Assembly (NCBI RefSeq): GCF_025244725.1
Contig: NZ_CP104203.1
Coordinates: 2,232,001 to 2,296,000 of the forward strand
DNA length: 64,000 nucleotides
Direction of reading: 5' to 3'
From: Chryseobacterium oranimense
GTDB lineage: Bacteria; Bacteroidota; Bacteroidia; Flavobacteriales; Weeksellaceae
The notes beneath the pieces are model-generated. The model did not search any database and was not told the origin of the DNA. It was given only the letters and a program-made list of their open reading frames with translations. Position numbers and translations under genes: made by a program. This document shows, piece by piece, positions 26,617 to 35,995 of the stretch (its first letter is position 1; each line of letters opens with the position of its first letter).

Positions 26617-27093
26617 ATGACAAACTTTTCACATCTTAATAAAAAAGAACAGCCGGGTATGGTGAATGTAGGTAGTAAAAAGGTTACCCACCGGAAAGCA
26701 ACTGCCAAAGCCATTGTGATGCTTCCTGAAAATATTCTGGAAGCGCTTCAAAAAGATGATTTTAAAACCAAAAAAGGTTCTGTTTTCCAAACCGCTATTA
26801 TTGCAGGAATAATGGCAGCGAAAAAAACAGGTGACCTGATTCCTCTCTGCCATCCTATCGGTATGGATAACTGTGAAATAGATATTGAAATCAATGCTCA
26901 AAACGAAATTGAAATCTATTGTACTGCCGAGATCGAAGCTAAAACAGGCATCGAAATGGAAGCATTGACAGGAGCATCTGTTGCCGCACTTACCATTTAT
27001 GACATGTGCAAAGCAATGAGCCACGACATTGTGATAAAAGAAATACAACTCACCGAAAAATCTGGAGGAAAAAATGATTTCAAAAGAGAATAA
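26617..27093 (+). CDS. moaC: Cyclic pyranopterin monophosphate synthase MoaC
   Basis: The 158-residue protein has the MoaC blocks RKATAKAIVMLP, IPLCHPI (catalytic His region), GIEMEALTGASVAALTIYDMCKA and an ending near KSGGK. It forms cyclic pyranopterin monophosphate from the MoaA product. Its end overlaps the mobA start by 20 bp, which suggests coupled translation. Confidence 0.96.
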   Translation: MTNFSHLNKKEQPGMVNVGSKKVTHRKATAKAIVMLPENILEALQKDDFKTKKGSVFQTAIIAGIMAAKKTGDLIPLCHPIGMDNCEIDIEINAQNEIEIYCTAEIEAKTGIEMEALTGASVAALTIYDMCKAMSHDIVIKEIQLTEKSGGKNDFKRE

Positions 27094-27682
27094 TTCCCCT
27101 AAACTCAACGGACTGGTGCTCGCGGGAGGAAAAAGCCAGCGAATGGGAAACCCTAAGGATAAAATCAACTGGCATGGCAAAGAGCAGCGGTATTTTGCGG
27201 CTGATCTTTTAGCTCCATTTTGTGACGAGGTTTTTATTTCCTGCAGACAAGACCAGCTGGAAAATTTCGACCCAAATTACAATGCTCTTACCGATACTTT
27301 TCTGAATATGGGCCCTTTCGGCGGCATACTTTCAGCATTGCGATCCCAGAGAGATAAAGCATGGCTGGTAGTAGCCTGCGATTTACCTTTATTGGATGAA
27401 AAATCGTTAGAATTTTTAATTGAAAACAGAAATATAGAAAAAGCAGCAACAACTTACGAAAGCCCTTTTGATGGTTTACCGGAACCGTTGATTACAATTT
27501 GGGAACCTAAAAGCTATCCTTTACTCCTTAATTTTTTAGGATCAGGAAATACCTGCCCTAGAAAAGTTCTGATCAACAGTGATACATTAATCCTGAAACC
27601 AGGCAACCCGGATTCTTTAATGAATGTAAATACTCCTGATGATATGGCAAAAGCACAGGAAATTTTAAGAAAACATATTTAA
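27074..27682 (+). CDS. mobA: Molybdenum cofactor guanylyltransferase MobA
   Basis: The 202-residue nucleotidyltransferase has the signature LVLAGGKSQRMGNPKDKI (about 14-31) and the metal motif VACDLPLL. It adds GMP from GTP to Mo-molybdopterin to give the bis-MGD cofactor used by DMSO-reductase-family enzymes. That fits the FdhF-like enzyme encoded opposite (29731-32133). The start at 27074 lies within moaC. Confidence 0.92.
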   Translation: MISKENNSPKLNGLVLAGGKSQRMGNPKDKINWHGKEQRYFAADLLAPFCDEVFISCRQDQLENFDPNYNALTDTFLNMGPFGGILSALRSQRDKAWLVVACDLPLLDEKSLEFLIENRNIEKAATTYESPFDGLPEPLITIWEPKSYPLLLNFLGSGNTCPRKVLINSDTLILKPGNPDSLMNVNTPDDMAKAQEILRKHI

Positions 27683-27692
27683 TTGGAAAAAT

Positions 27693-28736
27693 ATGAATAA
27701 CCCTCTTGAACGTTATCATTGCCAGATGGCTTTACCCGGATTTGGGATTTCTTCTCAGGAACTCCTCAAAAATGCTAAGGTCCTTATCGTAGGGATGGGA
27801 GGACTGGGTTGTCCTACGGCACAATATCTTGCTTCTTCAGGTATAGGAACAATTGGTCTCGCCGATGATGATACAGTCTCTGAAAGCAACCTGCACCGCC
27901 AGATTTTATATGCTCCGGAAGATATTGGTAAATCAAAAGTTGAAATTGCCGCTACAAAATTACAGCAACAAAATCCGTCGGTAAAAATCATTCCTTTTAA
28001 TCTTCGGGTAACTTCTGAAAATGTGATGGATTTGATTTCTGAATTTGATTTGATTATTGAAGGAACCGATAATTTCGAAACAAAATGTTTATTGAATGAC
28101 GCTTGTGTATTAACCGGAAAACCTTTGATATATGGTGCTATTTATCAATATGAAGGCCAGGTAAGCATCTGGAATGTTTTACAGAAAGACGGCACTTATT
28201 CTCCCAATTACCGTGATGTTTTCCCGAACGCGGAAGAATCGCAGGTGCCGAACTGCAGAGAAGGCGGCGTACTTCCTACACTGGCTGGAATTGTCGGATG
28301 CATGCAGGCTAATGAAGCCATAAAATATTTTGCAAATCCCGAAGATTCATTGGCAGGAAAACTCTGGATGATGAATGTTCTGAACGGCAAAACTCAAATT
28401 ATTAAATTAAGAAAAACTTCTGTGCAAATTACAGCTCTACATCAGACCGTTGAAACCATTACGTTTGAGCAGCTAATGCAGGAGAAAGATTATTTTGAAA
28501 TCATAGATGTCCGTACACCACAAGAACATGAACAGTTTAATATTGGAGGAATCAATATACCTGTAGATGATTTAAATAACCACTCGGATTATATTTCGGA
28601 TTGTTCCAAATCTATTGTAGTGTATTGTCTATCCGGGAAACGCAGCGCAGATGCTGTAAGAAAAATCAGGAACCTTTTTCCTGAAAAGGAAGTATTTTCT
28701 TTAAAAGACGGCATTCAAAAATATAATAATTCTTAA
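27693..28736 (+). CDS. moeB: MoeB/ThiF-type adenylyltransferase with C-terminal rhodanese domain
   Basis: The 347-residue protein has an E1-like ATP site (IVGMGGLGCPTAQYLASSG, about 33-51, and the ADDDTVSESNLHRQ arginine region) and a rhodanese domain (about 260-345) with active loop CLSGKR. This is the MOCS3-like layout that adenylates and sulfurates MoaD. The cysteine pairs that bind zinc in E. coli MoeB are missing: the usual CxxC before the FP segment reads SPNYRDVFP, and no CxxC follows near residue 240. The PNCREGG cysteine is kept. Confidence 0.88.
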   Translation: MNNPLERYHCQMALPGFGISSQELLKNAKVLIVGMGGLGCPTAQYLASSGIGTIGLADDDTVSESNLHRQILYAPEDIGKSKVEIAATKLQQQNPSVKIIPFNLRVTSENVMDLISEFDLIIEGTDNFETKCLLNDACVLTGKPLIYGAIYQYEGQVSIWNVLQKDGTYSPNYRDVFPNAEESQVPNCREGGVLPTLAGIVGCMQANEAIKYFANPEDSLAGKLWMMNVLNGKTQIIKLRKTSVQITALHQTVETITFEQLMQEKDYFEIIDVRTPQEHEQFNIGGINIPVDDLNNHSDYISDCSKSIVVYCLSGKRSADAVRKIRNLFPEKEVFSLKDGIQKYNNS

Positions 28737-28778
28737 TTTTAAATAATTCAGAAGTAGCAGTCATCTTCTTTTTAAGCA

Positions 28779-29696
28779 TTAATCAATAATATTCTGAGCC
28801 TTTTTATGAGAAACAACAATATGTTCTCCCACCATCTCATGAATGGTTTCATCTATCATGACACACATACTGTTAAGGGCTAAATCATTCGCATCTGTTC
28901 CAAACGGTTCCTCAATTTCATCGGCTATTGCTTCAAACGCTACGAATGTATACGCTACAAAAACTACAATAAGTGGCGTAAACCATCCCAGCGAATCTAC
29001 CAGTCCGAAAGGTAACAGAAAACAATAAATATATACCGTCCGATGCAGTAAAACCCTGTAACTGTAAGGTATGGGAGTTGAAATTATTCTTTCACAGCCT
29101 CCAAGAATGTCAGACAGCTTATCAAAATTTTCATCAAAGCGGGCCTGCTGGATAGAATCCAGAGAACCTTCATTTTTTAAGTTCTGAACCCATTCTGCAA
29201 GCAGGCGCATAATCACAGCCGGTTTATATTTGGATTCTGCCACAATTTTCAGCTGATCTTCATTAAGCCTGGATTTTAAATCTTCATAGGCGTCCGTTCC
29301 TCTAAGTTGATGTTTCAACGCAAAAACAAAGGCACCAAGCAGCTGTACAAAATTATGAACTGAAGCCTGATCATTTTTTACATTTTTGAGAGTGATGGCC
29401 TGGCGGGTCAGTGCTCTCGAGGTATTCAGCAGTGCACCCCATAATTTTCGTCCTTCCCAAAACCTATCGTAGCTGGCATTGTTCCTGAACCCGAGGAATA
29501 AAGCCAGTACAAACCCAAACAGAGTAAGCGGTGCCGGATTTAACGGAACTTTAAACGAGAGAATTATTCCATGAAAATAGGTCACCAGTAAAGAAAGAAT
29601 TAAAAGCAATCCCAAACGAGGAAGCAGAGCAGGCAAAACAGAACCATGCCACACAAAAAGCATTCTGAACCAGTGTTCCTTTTTTCTTATGATCAT
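28779..29696 (-). CDS. Bestrophin family ion channel
   Basis: The 305-residue protein has the bestrophin/UPF0187 signature in its N-terminal half (LPRLGLLLILSLLVTYFHG, then FVLALFLGFRNNASYDRFWEGRKLWG) and a conserved C-terminal cytoplasmic part (EIEEPFGTDANDL). It should form a pentameric anion or cation channel in the inner membrane. It is the last gene of the seven-gene minus operon with the molybdoenzyme, with a gap of 34 bp. Its link to molybdenum is not obvious. Confidence 0.9.
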   Translation of the reverse strand: MIIRKKEHWFRMLFVWHGSVLPALLPRLGLLLILSLLVTYFHGIILSFKVPLNPAPLTLFGFVLALFLGFRNNASYDRFWEGRKLWGALLNTSRALTRQAITLKNVKNDQASVHNFVQLLGAFVFALKHQLRGTDAYEDLKSRLNEDQLKIVAESKYKPAVIMRLLAEWVQNLKNEGSLDSIQQARFDENFDKLSDILGGCERIISTPIPYSYRVLLHRTVYIYCFLLPFGLVDSLGWFTPLIVVFVAYTFVAFEAIADEIEEPFGTDANDLALNSMCVMIDETIHEMVGEHIVVSHKKAQNIID

Positions 29697-29730
29697 TATT
29701 GAATTATAATTTATTTAAGTACTATATACT

Positions 29731-32133
29731 TTACGGTTGTTCAATGCTTGTTCTGGCTGCAGCAATGACATGATCATCAATCTTTTTAAAAATATCAGGA
29801 TCATGCTTTCGGATTTTGATGCGTACATATTTGGAAGCCGGCATATTGGCACCGTTTACTACGTTATTGATCGATACCAGAACATTGGTTTCAGGGAAAT
29901 AAGTCATGGTGCTTTTCTGAGGAATAGGATATTTTACCACAATGAAAAGCGGTGCTATCCTTTCGATTCCATCATCATAATTGAAAAGATCTACATGGTC
30001 ACCTTCTTTGAGGCCGGCCTTTTCAATATCTTTTTCATTCATCATCACCACCCTTCTTTCATTGAAAATCCCACGGTAACGGTCATTCAAACCATAAACA
30101 ACCGTATTGAACTGATCATGTGTTCTGGTGGTTCCCATCAGGTATTCGTCTTCTGCAAGCGAATTATCCGGTACGGCAGTTATATTGAAAGCGGCTTTTC
30201 CGGGATTAAATTCACTGTTGAATTTACCGTCTCTTGGACCGTTCGGAAGATAGAATCCCCCTTTCTGTACTACTCTTTCGTTATAGTTTTCAAATCCGGG
30301 AATGCATTGTTCAATATCATTACGAACGGCATCATAACTGTTGATAAACTTATCCCAATCCACCACAGAACGTTCACCCAAAACAGCTTTTGCCATTCTG
30401 CAGGCAACATGGGTTTCATTAATCAGGTGCTTTGAAATAGGATCAAGAACTCCCCTTGACCATTCCACAACTCCCATTGAATTTTCCGTACTTACGTGCT
30501 GAAGTTCGCCGTTTACCATATCTTTTTCACTTCTGGAAATGACCGGTAAAATTAAGGCTTCTTTCCCGTGGATAAGGTGATTCCTGTTTAATTTTACAGA
30601 AACAATCGCAGACATTTCCAGCTTGCGCATCGCTTCTGCCGTAAAAGTTGTATCCGGTGCGGCAGAAAGGAAATTACCACCCATGCAGAACATGAATTTT
30701 ACTTTACCTTCATGCATTGCTTTAAGCGCATTTACAACATCATATCCTCCTTTTCTGGGTACTTCGAAGCCGTAATACTCCTGAAGCCTATCCAGTTGTT
30801 CAGTTGTAGGATGGTGGTTAATAAGCAGCGTTCTGTTCCCCTGCACATTACTGTGGCCACGAACAGGACAAGCTCCTCCGCCCTGAATTCCTATGCTTCC
30901 TTTCATCAGCAGGAGGTTCACAATATTGTAAATCATTTCCACCCCGTTGTGCTGCTGCGTGATTCCCATTCCCCAACAAATGATAATCCGTTTTCTGGAG
31001 GCAATCATTTGTGCTGCTTCTCTTAGATTCTCAATCGGAATACCACATTCTTCTGATAAGAAATTGAGGTCATACCGTTTTAATTCTTCAGCCAATTCAT
31101 TGAAACCGGCAGTTTTATTTGTAATAAAATCCTGGTCAAGAACTTTTCCAGGGTTTTTGGCTTCTTCTTCCAGCACGAGAATTTGCAATGCTTTTAAAAG
31201 CGCCATATCTCCGTTGATCTTAACAGGCAGGTACAAATCTAACAATTCATAAGGCTTATTAAGCAGGGCACGGACTTCCTGAGGATTTTTGAAACCTTTT
31301 AATCCGGCTTCAGGAAGCGGATTGACAGCCATAATTTTTGCCCCGTTTTTCTTCCCTTTAGTTAATGCGGAAAGCATTCTCGGAGAATTGGTTCCGGGAT
31401 TCTGTCCTATGATGATGATAAGGTCTGTATCATAGAAATCTTCCAGCTTTACGGTTCCTTTCCCAATGCCTATGCTTCTGGAAAGTGCATAACCGGAAGT
31501 TTCGTGGCACATATTGGAACAGTCCGGAAAATTATTGGTTCCGAATTCACGGGCAAACAGCTGGTACACCCATGTAGCTTCATTACTCGTTCTTCCTGAT
31601 GTATAAAATATGGCTTCATCAGGTGAATCTAAGGCGTTTAGCCTTTCCGCAATTTTCTTAAAGGCATCATCCCAGCTTATCGGCTGATAATGGGTTCCTC
31701 CTTTCGGCAAATACATGGGCTCTGCGATTCTTCCCAACTGGCTGATTTCAAAATCTGTCAGCTTTGCTAAATCATACACCGAATTTTCTTTGAAAAACTC
31801 TGCTCCGATCTTTTTTGACGTAGCTTCTTCCGCCAGAGCTTTTGCACCGTTTTCGCAATATTCGCCTAATCTGGAACGTTCGTCATCCGGGTCTGGCCAT
31901 GCACAGCTGGGACAATCGAAACCGTCAAACTGATTCATACTGAAAAGAGCTCTTCCACCACGAAGTATAGAGGCATTAAGCACCAGTTGATCCAATGAAT
32001 GAATCACCGCAGGAACTCCTGCGGCCCAGGCTTTGGGTGGTTTCAGCTTCAGGTCCAGCAGTTTATAAGGCGATTCTGCAGAAGGTAATCTGCTACCCTC
32101 TTCTTTTTTATTGAATACATCTTTGTTTTCCAT
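29731..32133 (-). CDS. FdhF/YdeP-like molybdopterin oxidoreductase, alpha subunit
   Basis: The 800-residue protein is a DMSO-reductase-superfamily enzyme of the oxidoreductase-alpha (molybdopterin) type that includes YdeP. It has an N-terminal cysteine group CPSC plus Cys93 (residues 74-93) and the TSGRTSNEA and NFPDCSNMCHE blocks (Cys205, Cys209). The pterin-binding segment is IIGQNPGTNSPRM and the molydop-binding domain (about 680-795) is C-terminal. It probably acts on formate or a related substrate using bis-MGD; no small subunits are encoded nearby. It lies behind fdhD. Confidence 0.85.
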   Translation of the reverse strand: MENKDVFNKKEEGSRLPSAESPYKLLDLKLKPPKAWAAGVPAVIHSLDQLVLNASILRGGRALFSMNQFDGFDCPSCAWPDPDDERSRLGEYCENGAKALAEEATSKKIGAEFFKENSVYDLAKLTDFEISQLGRIAEPMYLPKGGTHYQPISWDDAFKKIAERLNALDSPDEAIFYTSGRTSNEATWVYQLFAREFGTNNFPDCSNMCHETSGYALSRSIGIGKGTVKLEDFYDTDLIIIIGQNPGTNSPRMLSALTKGKKNGAKIMAVNPLPEAGLKGFKNPQEVRALLNKPYELLDLYLPVKINGDMALLKALQILVLEEEAKNPGKVLDQDFITNKTAGFNELAEELKRYDLNFLSEECGIPIENLREAAQMIASRKRIIICWGMGITQQHNGVEMIYNIVNLLLMKGSIGIQGGGACPVRGHSNVQGNRTLLINHHPTTEQLDRLQEYYGFEVPRKGGYDVVNALKAMHEGKVKFMFCMGGNFLSAAPDTTFTAEAMRKLEMSAIVSVKLNRNHLIHGKEALILPVISRSEKDMVNGELQHVSTENSMGVVEWSRGVLDPISKHLINETHVACRMAKAVLGERSVVDWDKFINSYDAVRNDIEQCIPGFENYNERVVQKGGFYLPNGPRDGKFNSEFNPGKAAFNITAVPDNSLAEDEYLMGTTRTHDQFNTVVYGLNDRYRGIFNERRVVMMNEKDIEKAGLKEGDHVDLFNYDDGIERIAPLFIVVKYPIPQKSTMTYFPETNVLVSINNVVNGANMPASKYVRIKIRKHDPDIFKKIDDHVIAAARTSIEQP

Positions 32134-32160
32134 GATTTCTACCTTTAAAAGATGAAAAAA

Positions 32161-32511
32161 TTAGCATTTCAGGTTGGGGTTGGGATAATTGTCGCTTTGA
32201 TCCTCCAATGTATTATCAATGCATACAAAGTCTTTTTCTATTAAGAGTTTAATTTTTCCGGTCTGCCCTTCAAAACCTACCCTGTCTGTGGAAATCCATT
32301 CTGCAATCATGGCTTCAGGCATATTCAGAACCATTCTGTTCTCGATGAAAGCAGTAGAAAGTTCTGCATCCTCTGTTCTTTCAATAGCGTAAATAAACGG
32401 ACGGTCTACAAATTCTGTAAAGCTTGAAATGATGCCATCTTCCCCTAATTTTGCCACTTCGGATTGGGTAAGACGAAATCTCAGTGTGTTATCTTTAATT
32501 CTTATTTTCAT
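32161..32511 (-). CDS. Small conserved protein in the molybdoenzyme operon (DUF7009-like)
   Basis: The 116-residue protein starts MKIRIKDNTLRFRLTQSEV, a pattern I associate with a short conserved Bacteroidota protein found next to fdhD. It has no catalytic motif. It overlaps the fdhD stop by 4 bp and precedes the molybdoenzyme gene, so a role in maturation or assembly of that enzyme is a reasonable inference. It ends NPNLKC. Confidence 0.65.
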   Translation of the reverse strand: MKIRIKDNTLRFRLTQSEVAKLGEDGIISSFTEFVDRPFIYAIERTEDAELSTAFIENRMVLNMPEAMIAEWISTDRVGFEGQTGKIKLLIEKDFVCIDNTLEDQSDNYPNPNLKC

Positions 32512-33383
32512 AATAGATTTTCAATGTTAAAATGGCTGCCGGAATGGTAAATATTAAACCGGTTGTCCCTGAGAAAGCCTAGTAAAGTAATATCAAATTC
32601 TCTGGCCAGATCCACCGCAAGGCTTGAAGGTGCCCCTATTGCTGCAACAATGGAAATCCCTGCCATTGCAGCTTTCTGAATAAGCTCAAAACTGGCTCTT
32701 CCGCTCAGGACTAAAATTGTATTATGCAAAGGAAGCAGCCCTGCAGACAATGTATGGCCTATGAGTTTGTCCAAAGCGTTATGTCTTCCCACATCTTCGC
32801 GCAGTGCCAGAAGGTTTCCTTCCAAATCAAAGATACCGGAAGCATGTATACCACCTGTAGCACTGAAATTATTCTGGAATGACTGCAGTTTTTCGGATAG
32901 CTGATACAGAATTTCCAGAGAAACTTCTGTGTCTTCTTTTGTATGGTTATGGAAAGTGCTTACTGTTCTTATAGATTCTATAGAACCTTTTCCACATACA
33001 CCGCAGCTGGAAGTGGTATAAAAATTCCTGTCAGCTTTCATAAGTTCAGGAACAAAGCCTTCTGTAAGCTCAACAATAACAATATTTTCGCTGTTCCTGG
33101 AACATTCTGCCTGCGGAGAGTATATGTTTTTAATTTGTTCACGGGCAGAAATAATTCCTTCTGTAAATAAAAATCCTGCAGCAAGTTCCGCATCATTTCC
33201 GGGAGTCCGCATGGTTACAGAAATATTTTTGGATTCTTTTTTACCCTCAGCCCCGTAAGAAACCCTGATCTCCAGAGGTTCTTCTACAGAGATATCATCT
33301 GTATAAGGGAAACTGCTGCTTTCCTTGACTTTGATGATTTCTATCTGCTTTACGGCTTTATTTGACAACAGATTTGCTTTCAT
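32508..33383 (-). CDS. fdhD: Formate dehydrogenase accessory sulfurtransferase FdhD
   Basis: The 291-residue protein has the sulfur-transfer motif SSCGVCGKGS (Cys127, Cys130) and the LREDVGRHNALDKLIG block. It carries sulfur to the molybdenum cofactor of formate dehydrogenase-like enzymes, so it supports the function of the adjacent FdhF-like protein. It is separated from moaE by 46 bp and overlaps the small downstream gene. Confidence 0.95.
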   Translation of the reverse strand: MKANLLSNKAVKQIEIIKVKESSSFPYTDDISVEEPLEIRVSYGAEGKKESKNISVTMRTPGNDAELAAGFLFTEGIISAREQIKNIYSPQAECSRNSENIVIVELTEGFVPELMKADRNFYTTSSCGVCGKGSIESIRTVSTFHNHTKEDTEVSLEILYQLSEKLQSFQNNFSATGGIHASGIFDLEGNLLALREDVGRHNALDKLIGHTLSAGLLPLHNTILVLSGRASFELIQKAAMAGISIVAAIGAPSSLAVDLAREFDITLLGFLRDNRFNIYHSGSHFNIENLL

Positions 33384-33429
33384 GATATAATGACTGGCCT
33401 AGTAAAGGTACAAAATTTAATTCCTAAAA

Positions 33430-33846
33430 TTATGGGTGCGCTGAAACCCATTCTTCTCCGTCCTCAAAAATTTCTTTTTTCCAGATGGGTACAGTTTTTT
33501 TTATATTTTCAATAATATGGCTGCATGCATCAAAAACAGCATTTCTGTGACCATCACTTACTACGATTATCACAGCGGCATCACCTGGAAACAGGATTCC
33601 CGTGCGATGATGAACAACAATATTCTTCACTGAAAATAAAGAAATAGCTTCATTGGCTATTTTCTGTATTTCCTTAACTGCCATAGATTCATAGCATTCA
33701 TATTCCAAACGGGTAACAGACTGACCTTTGGTATGATTCCTTACTGTTCCTACAAATGATGCAATTCCTCCACATGCAGGATCGGAAGCAAGGGCAAAGC
33801 AATCCGTAAGATCCAGTATCTGTTCTGTTATTTTTATATCAACCAT
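33430..33846 (-). CDS. moaE: Molybdopterin synthase catalytic subunit MoaE
   Basis: The 138-residue protein has the MoaE motifs GGIASFVGTVRNHTKG (about 27-42), LEYECYESMA, HHRTGILFPGD, SDGHRNAVFDAC and the active lysine segment PIWKKE. With MoaD it turns cyclic pyranopterin into molybdopterin. It starts 5 bp after the moaD stop. Confidence 0.96.
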   Translation of the reverse strand: MVDIKITEQILDLTDCFALASDPACGGIASFVGTVRNHTKGQSVTRLEYECYESMAVKEIQKIANEAISLFSVKNIVVHHRTGILFPGDAAVIIVVSDGHRNAVFDACSHIIENIKKTVPIWKKEIFEDGEEWVSAHP

Positions 33847-33851
33847 ATCTG

Positions 33852-34094
33852 TTATCCACCACTTACCGGAGGGATTATTGCTATTTCGTTAGAGACTGTT
33901 ATGATTTGATCATCCTCCGCATATTCATCGTCAACGGCAATAAAATAGGATTTTAATTTTTTCAGTTCCGGAAAGTCTTTTTCCAGAAGTTCCTTGAGTG
34001 CTTTAACGCTTGCTCCTTCATGTATTTCTATTTCTTTTTCTGAAGTTCCGAAGATATCTTTCGTTATTCCGAATGCCAATATTTTAAGTATCAT
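33852..34094 (-). CDS. moaD: Molybdopterin synthase sulfur carrier subunit MoaD
   Basis: The 80-residue ubiquitin-like protein ends IIPPVSGG; the Gly-Gly tail is adenylated and thiocarboxylated by the MoeB-type protein encoded at 27693-28736. It directly precedes moaE. Confidence 0.95.
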   Translation of the reverse strand: MILKILAFGITKDIFGTSEKEIEIHEGASVKALKELLEKDFPELKKLKSYFIAVDDEYAEDDQIITVSNEIAIIPPVSGG

Positions 34095-34109
34095 TTTATA
34101 TTTAGCTTA

Positions 34110-34859
34110 TTACCAATATTTTATTAAAACGTTTATTCCTGCTACCAGAACCAGAAGAGCTGTCATTCTTTTGATAACCAAAGGATTCCATTTAAGGGAC
34201 ATCCTGGAACCGATCTGCCCGCCAATGAATACAGCAAAACATAAACTCAGGATTCTGAAATAATCCATATCTGCAGACAGTTTGGATAACTGACCGAAAA
34301 TCCCTGATACTGAATTTACCAATATGAAAACACTTGATGCGGCTGCAATTTTTCGTGGGGTATCCCATTTCATAAGGTTTAAAAGAGGGGAAAGAAAAAT
34401 TCCACCGCCGATGCCTACCAATCCTGATAAAAAACCAATTCCTCCTCCTAAAAAACTGTTTTTAAAAAGAGAAGTTTCGGTATATTCTGAAGGGTTTTCT
34501 CCATTTTTCGTTTCGGTCTTTACCCACAACAACAGCGCAGCAATGATTAAAGTAACTCCTAATATCAGGAAAAAAGTTTCCTGGCTTATTTTCAAAACAG
34601 CTCCCAGATACGCCATGGGCACGCTTACAATCGTTAACGGCAGTATTTTCTTCCAATCAATCTGCTTATTTCTGAGGTAAATAAATACCCCTCCTATTAC
34701 TACAATAACATTACAGATAAGTGCCGTTAACCGTATTTCCTGATAAGGAAGACTGTACATTGCCAAAACTGCAAGGTAACTGGATCCACCGCCAAATCCC
34801 ACAGAAGAATAAATGAAAGCGATAATTAAAAAAAACACAAAGATTTCCCAATGCCCCAT
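34110..34859 (-). CDS. TauE/SafE family anion exporter
   Basis: The 249-residue protein has about eight membrane spans and the glycine-rich TauE/SafE patterns VGFGGGSSYLAVLA (near residue 21) and LSGLVGIGGGIFLSP. The family exports sulfite, sulfoacetate or similar anions. It is first in the seven-gene molybdoenzyme operon, 15 bp before moaD, so export of a sulfur or oxyanion linked to the molybdoenzyme is possible. Confidence 0.88.
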   Translation of the reverse strand: MGHWEIFVFFLIIAFIYSSVGFGGGSSYLAVLAMYSLPYQEIRLTALICNVIVVIGGVFIYLRNKQIDWKKILPLTIVSVPMAYLGAVLKISQETFFLILGVTLIIAALLLWVKTETKNGENPSEYTETSLFKNSFLGGGIGFLSGLVGIGGGIFLSPLLNLMKWDTPRKIAAASSVFILVNSVSGIFGQLSKLSADMDYFRILSLCFAVFIGGQIGSRMSLKWNPLVIKRMTALLVLVAGINVLIKYW

Positions 34860-35009
34860 ATATTTTGCAGAATTAATTTTCTTACAATAATACTCATTTT
34901 TAGGGCGTCATACGAAGGTATCATAAAAAGTTTCTGCCATAATTTGTGAGAAAAATATTCTGAATTGTTTATTTTACAAAACCACCCATGTTATCCCAAC
35001 AGCATTTAT

Positions 35010-35017
35010 TAAATTTG
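35010..35017 (+). promoter_or_regulatory. -7 element of the Dyp peroxidase gene
   Basis: TAAATTTG fits TAnnTTTG and lies 21 bp before the ATG at 35039. Confidence 0.45.
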
Positions 35018-35038
35018 ATTAATTAAAATGATATATCC

Positions 35039-35995
35039 ATGTCAATGAATACTACTTTTTCTGCTGATTATAACGCACAGAATGTCACAGATTATCCAAA
35101 TAATAATACCTATTTTTTAGTATGGAATTTTAAAGATACTATTGATACTGATAAGATCCAATCGGTTTTTCAAAGAGTTTGTGCTTTGGTAATTAATCTG
35201 AATAATTCGGCACTTGACCGTTTTCCGGACTCCAAAGCCAGCTGTGTAATGGGTATTGGCTACGAAGCATGGCAACAACTTGACTTACCTCAGCCGCTGC
35301 CTAAAGAATTTAAAAAATTCCAGGAAATAAAAGGCAGCAAACATACGGCAGTAAGTACAAAAGGTGATCTGCATTTTCATATCCGCGCAGATGAAAAAAG
35401 CCTTGCTTATGATATGTCTTCTACAATTTCGGGATATATGAAGGAAATAGCTGATTGTGTAGTTGAGGTGCAGGGATTCCGTTATTGGGACAGCCGGTCT
35501 ATTTTAGGTTTTGTGGACGGCACTGAAAATCCGCATGGCAAAGACCGTGATCATTTTGCCATCGTAGATGGTTCTGATCCGCAATATGAAGGAGGAAGCT
35601 ATCTTTTTGTACAGAAATACATCCATAATCTTGATGCCTGGAAATCTCTTCCTGTAGAGGAACAGGAAAAAGTAATCGGCAGATCCAAAGATCACGATAT
35701 TGAAATGGATGATGATGTAAAACCCAAAAACTCACACATCGCATTAGCTAATATTGGCGATGATTTTAAGGTTGTACGTGATAATATGCCTTTCGGAAAT
35801 GTAACAACCAATGAAATGGGAACTTATTTTATCTGCTATGCAAGCATATTCAGCAAGGTTGAAAAAATGCTGACCAATATGTTCGTCGGTAATCCTCCCG
35901 GAAACTATGATCGCATCCTTGATTTCAGTACTGCACAGACAGGAACCTTATTTTTTGTTCCAAGTTTAGATATGCTTGATGAATTTTCTGGATAA
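35039..35995 (+). CDS. Dyp-type heme peroxidase
   Basis: The 318-residue protein has the family motif GFVDGTENP (Asp160 distal), the proximal His233 (HIALAN) and a distal-type Arg247 (VVRDNMPFG). It is closest to the bacterial YfeX-like class of short cytoplasmic Dyp peroxidases, which oxidise dyes and porphyrins with peroxide. There is no signal peptide. It stands alone, divergent from the TauE/SafE gene. Confidence 0.93.
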   Translation: MSMNTTFSADYNAQNVTDYPNNNTYFLVWNFKDTIDTDKIQSVFQRVCALVINLNNSALDRFPDSKASCVMGIGYEAWQQLDLPQPLPKEFKKFQEIKGSKHTAVSTKGDLHFHIRADEKSLAYDMSSTISGYMKEIADCVVEVQGFRYWDSRSILGFVDGTENPHGKDRDHFAIVDGSDPQYEGGSYLFVQKYIHNLDAWKSLPVEEQEKVIGRSKDHDIEMDDDVKPKNSHIALANIGDDFKVVRDNMPFGNVTTNEMGTYFICYASIFSKVEKMLTNMFVGNPPGNYDRILDFSTAQTGTLFFVPSLDMLDEFSG

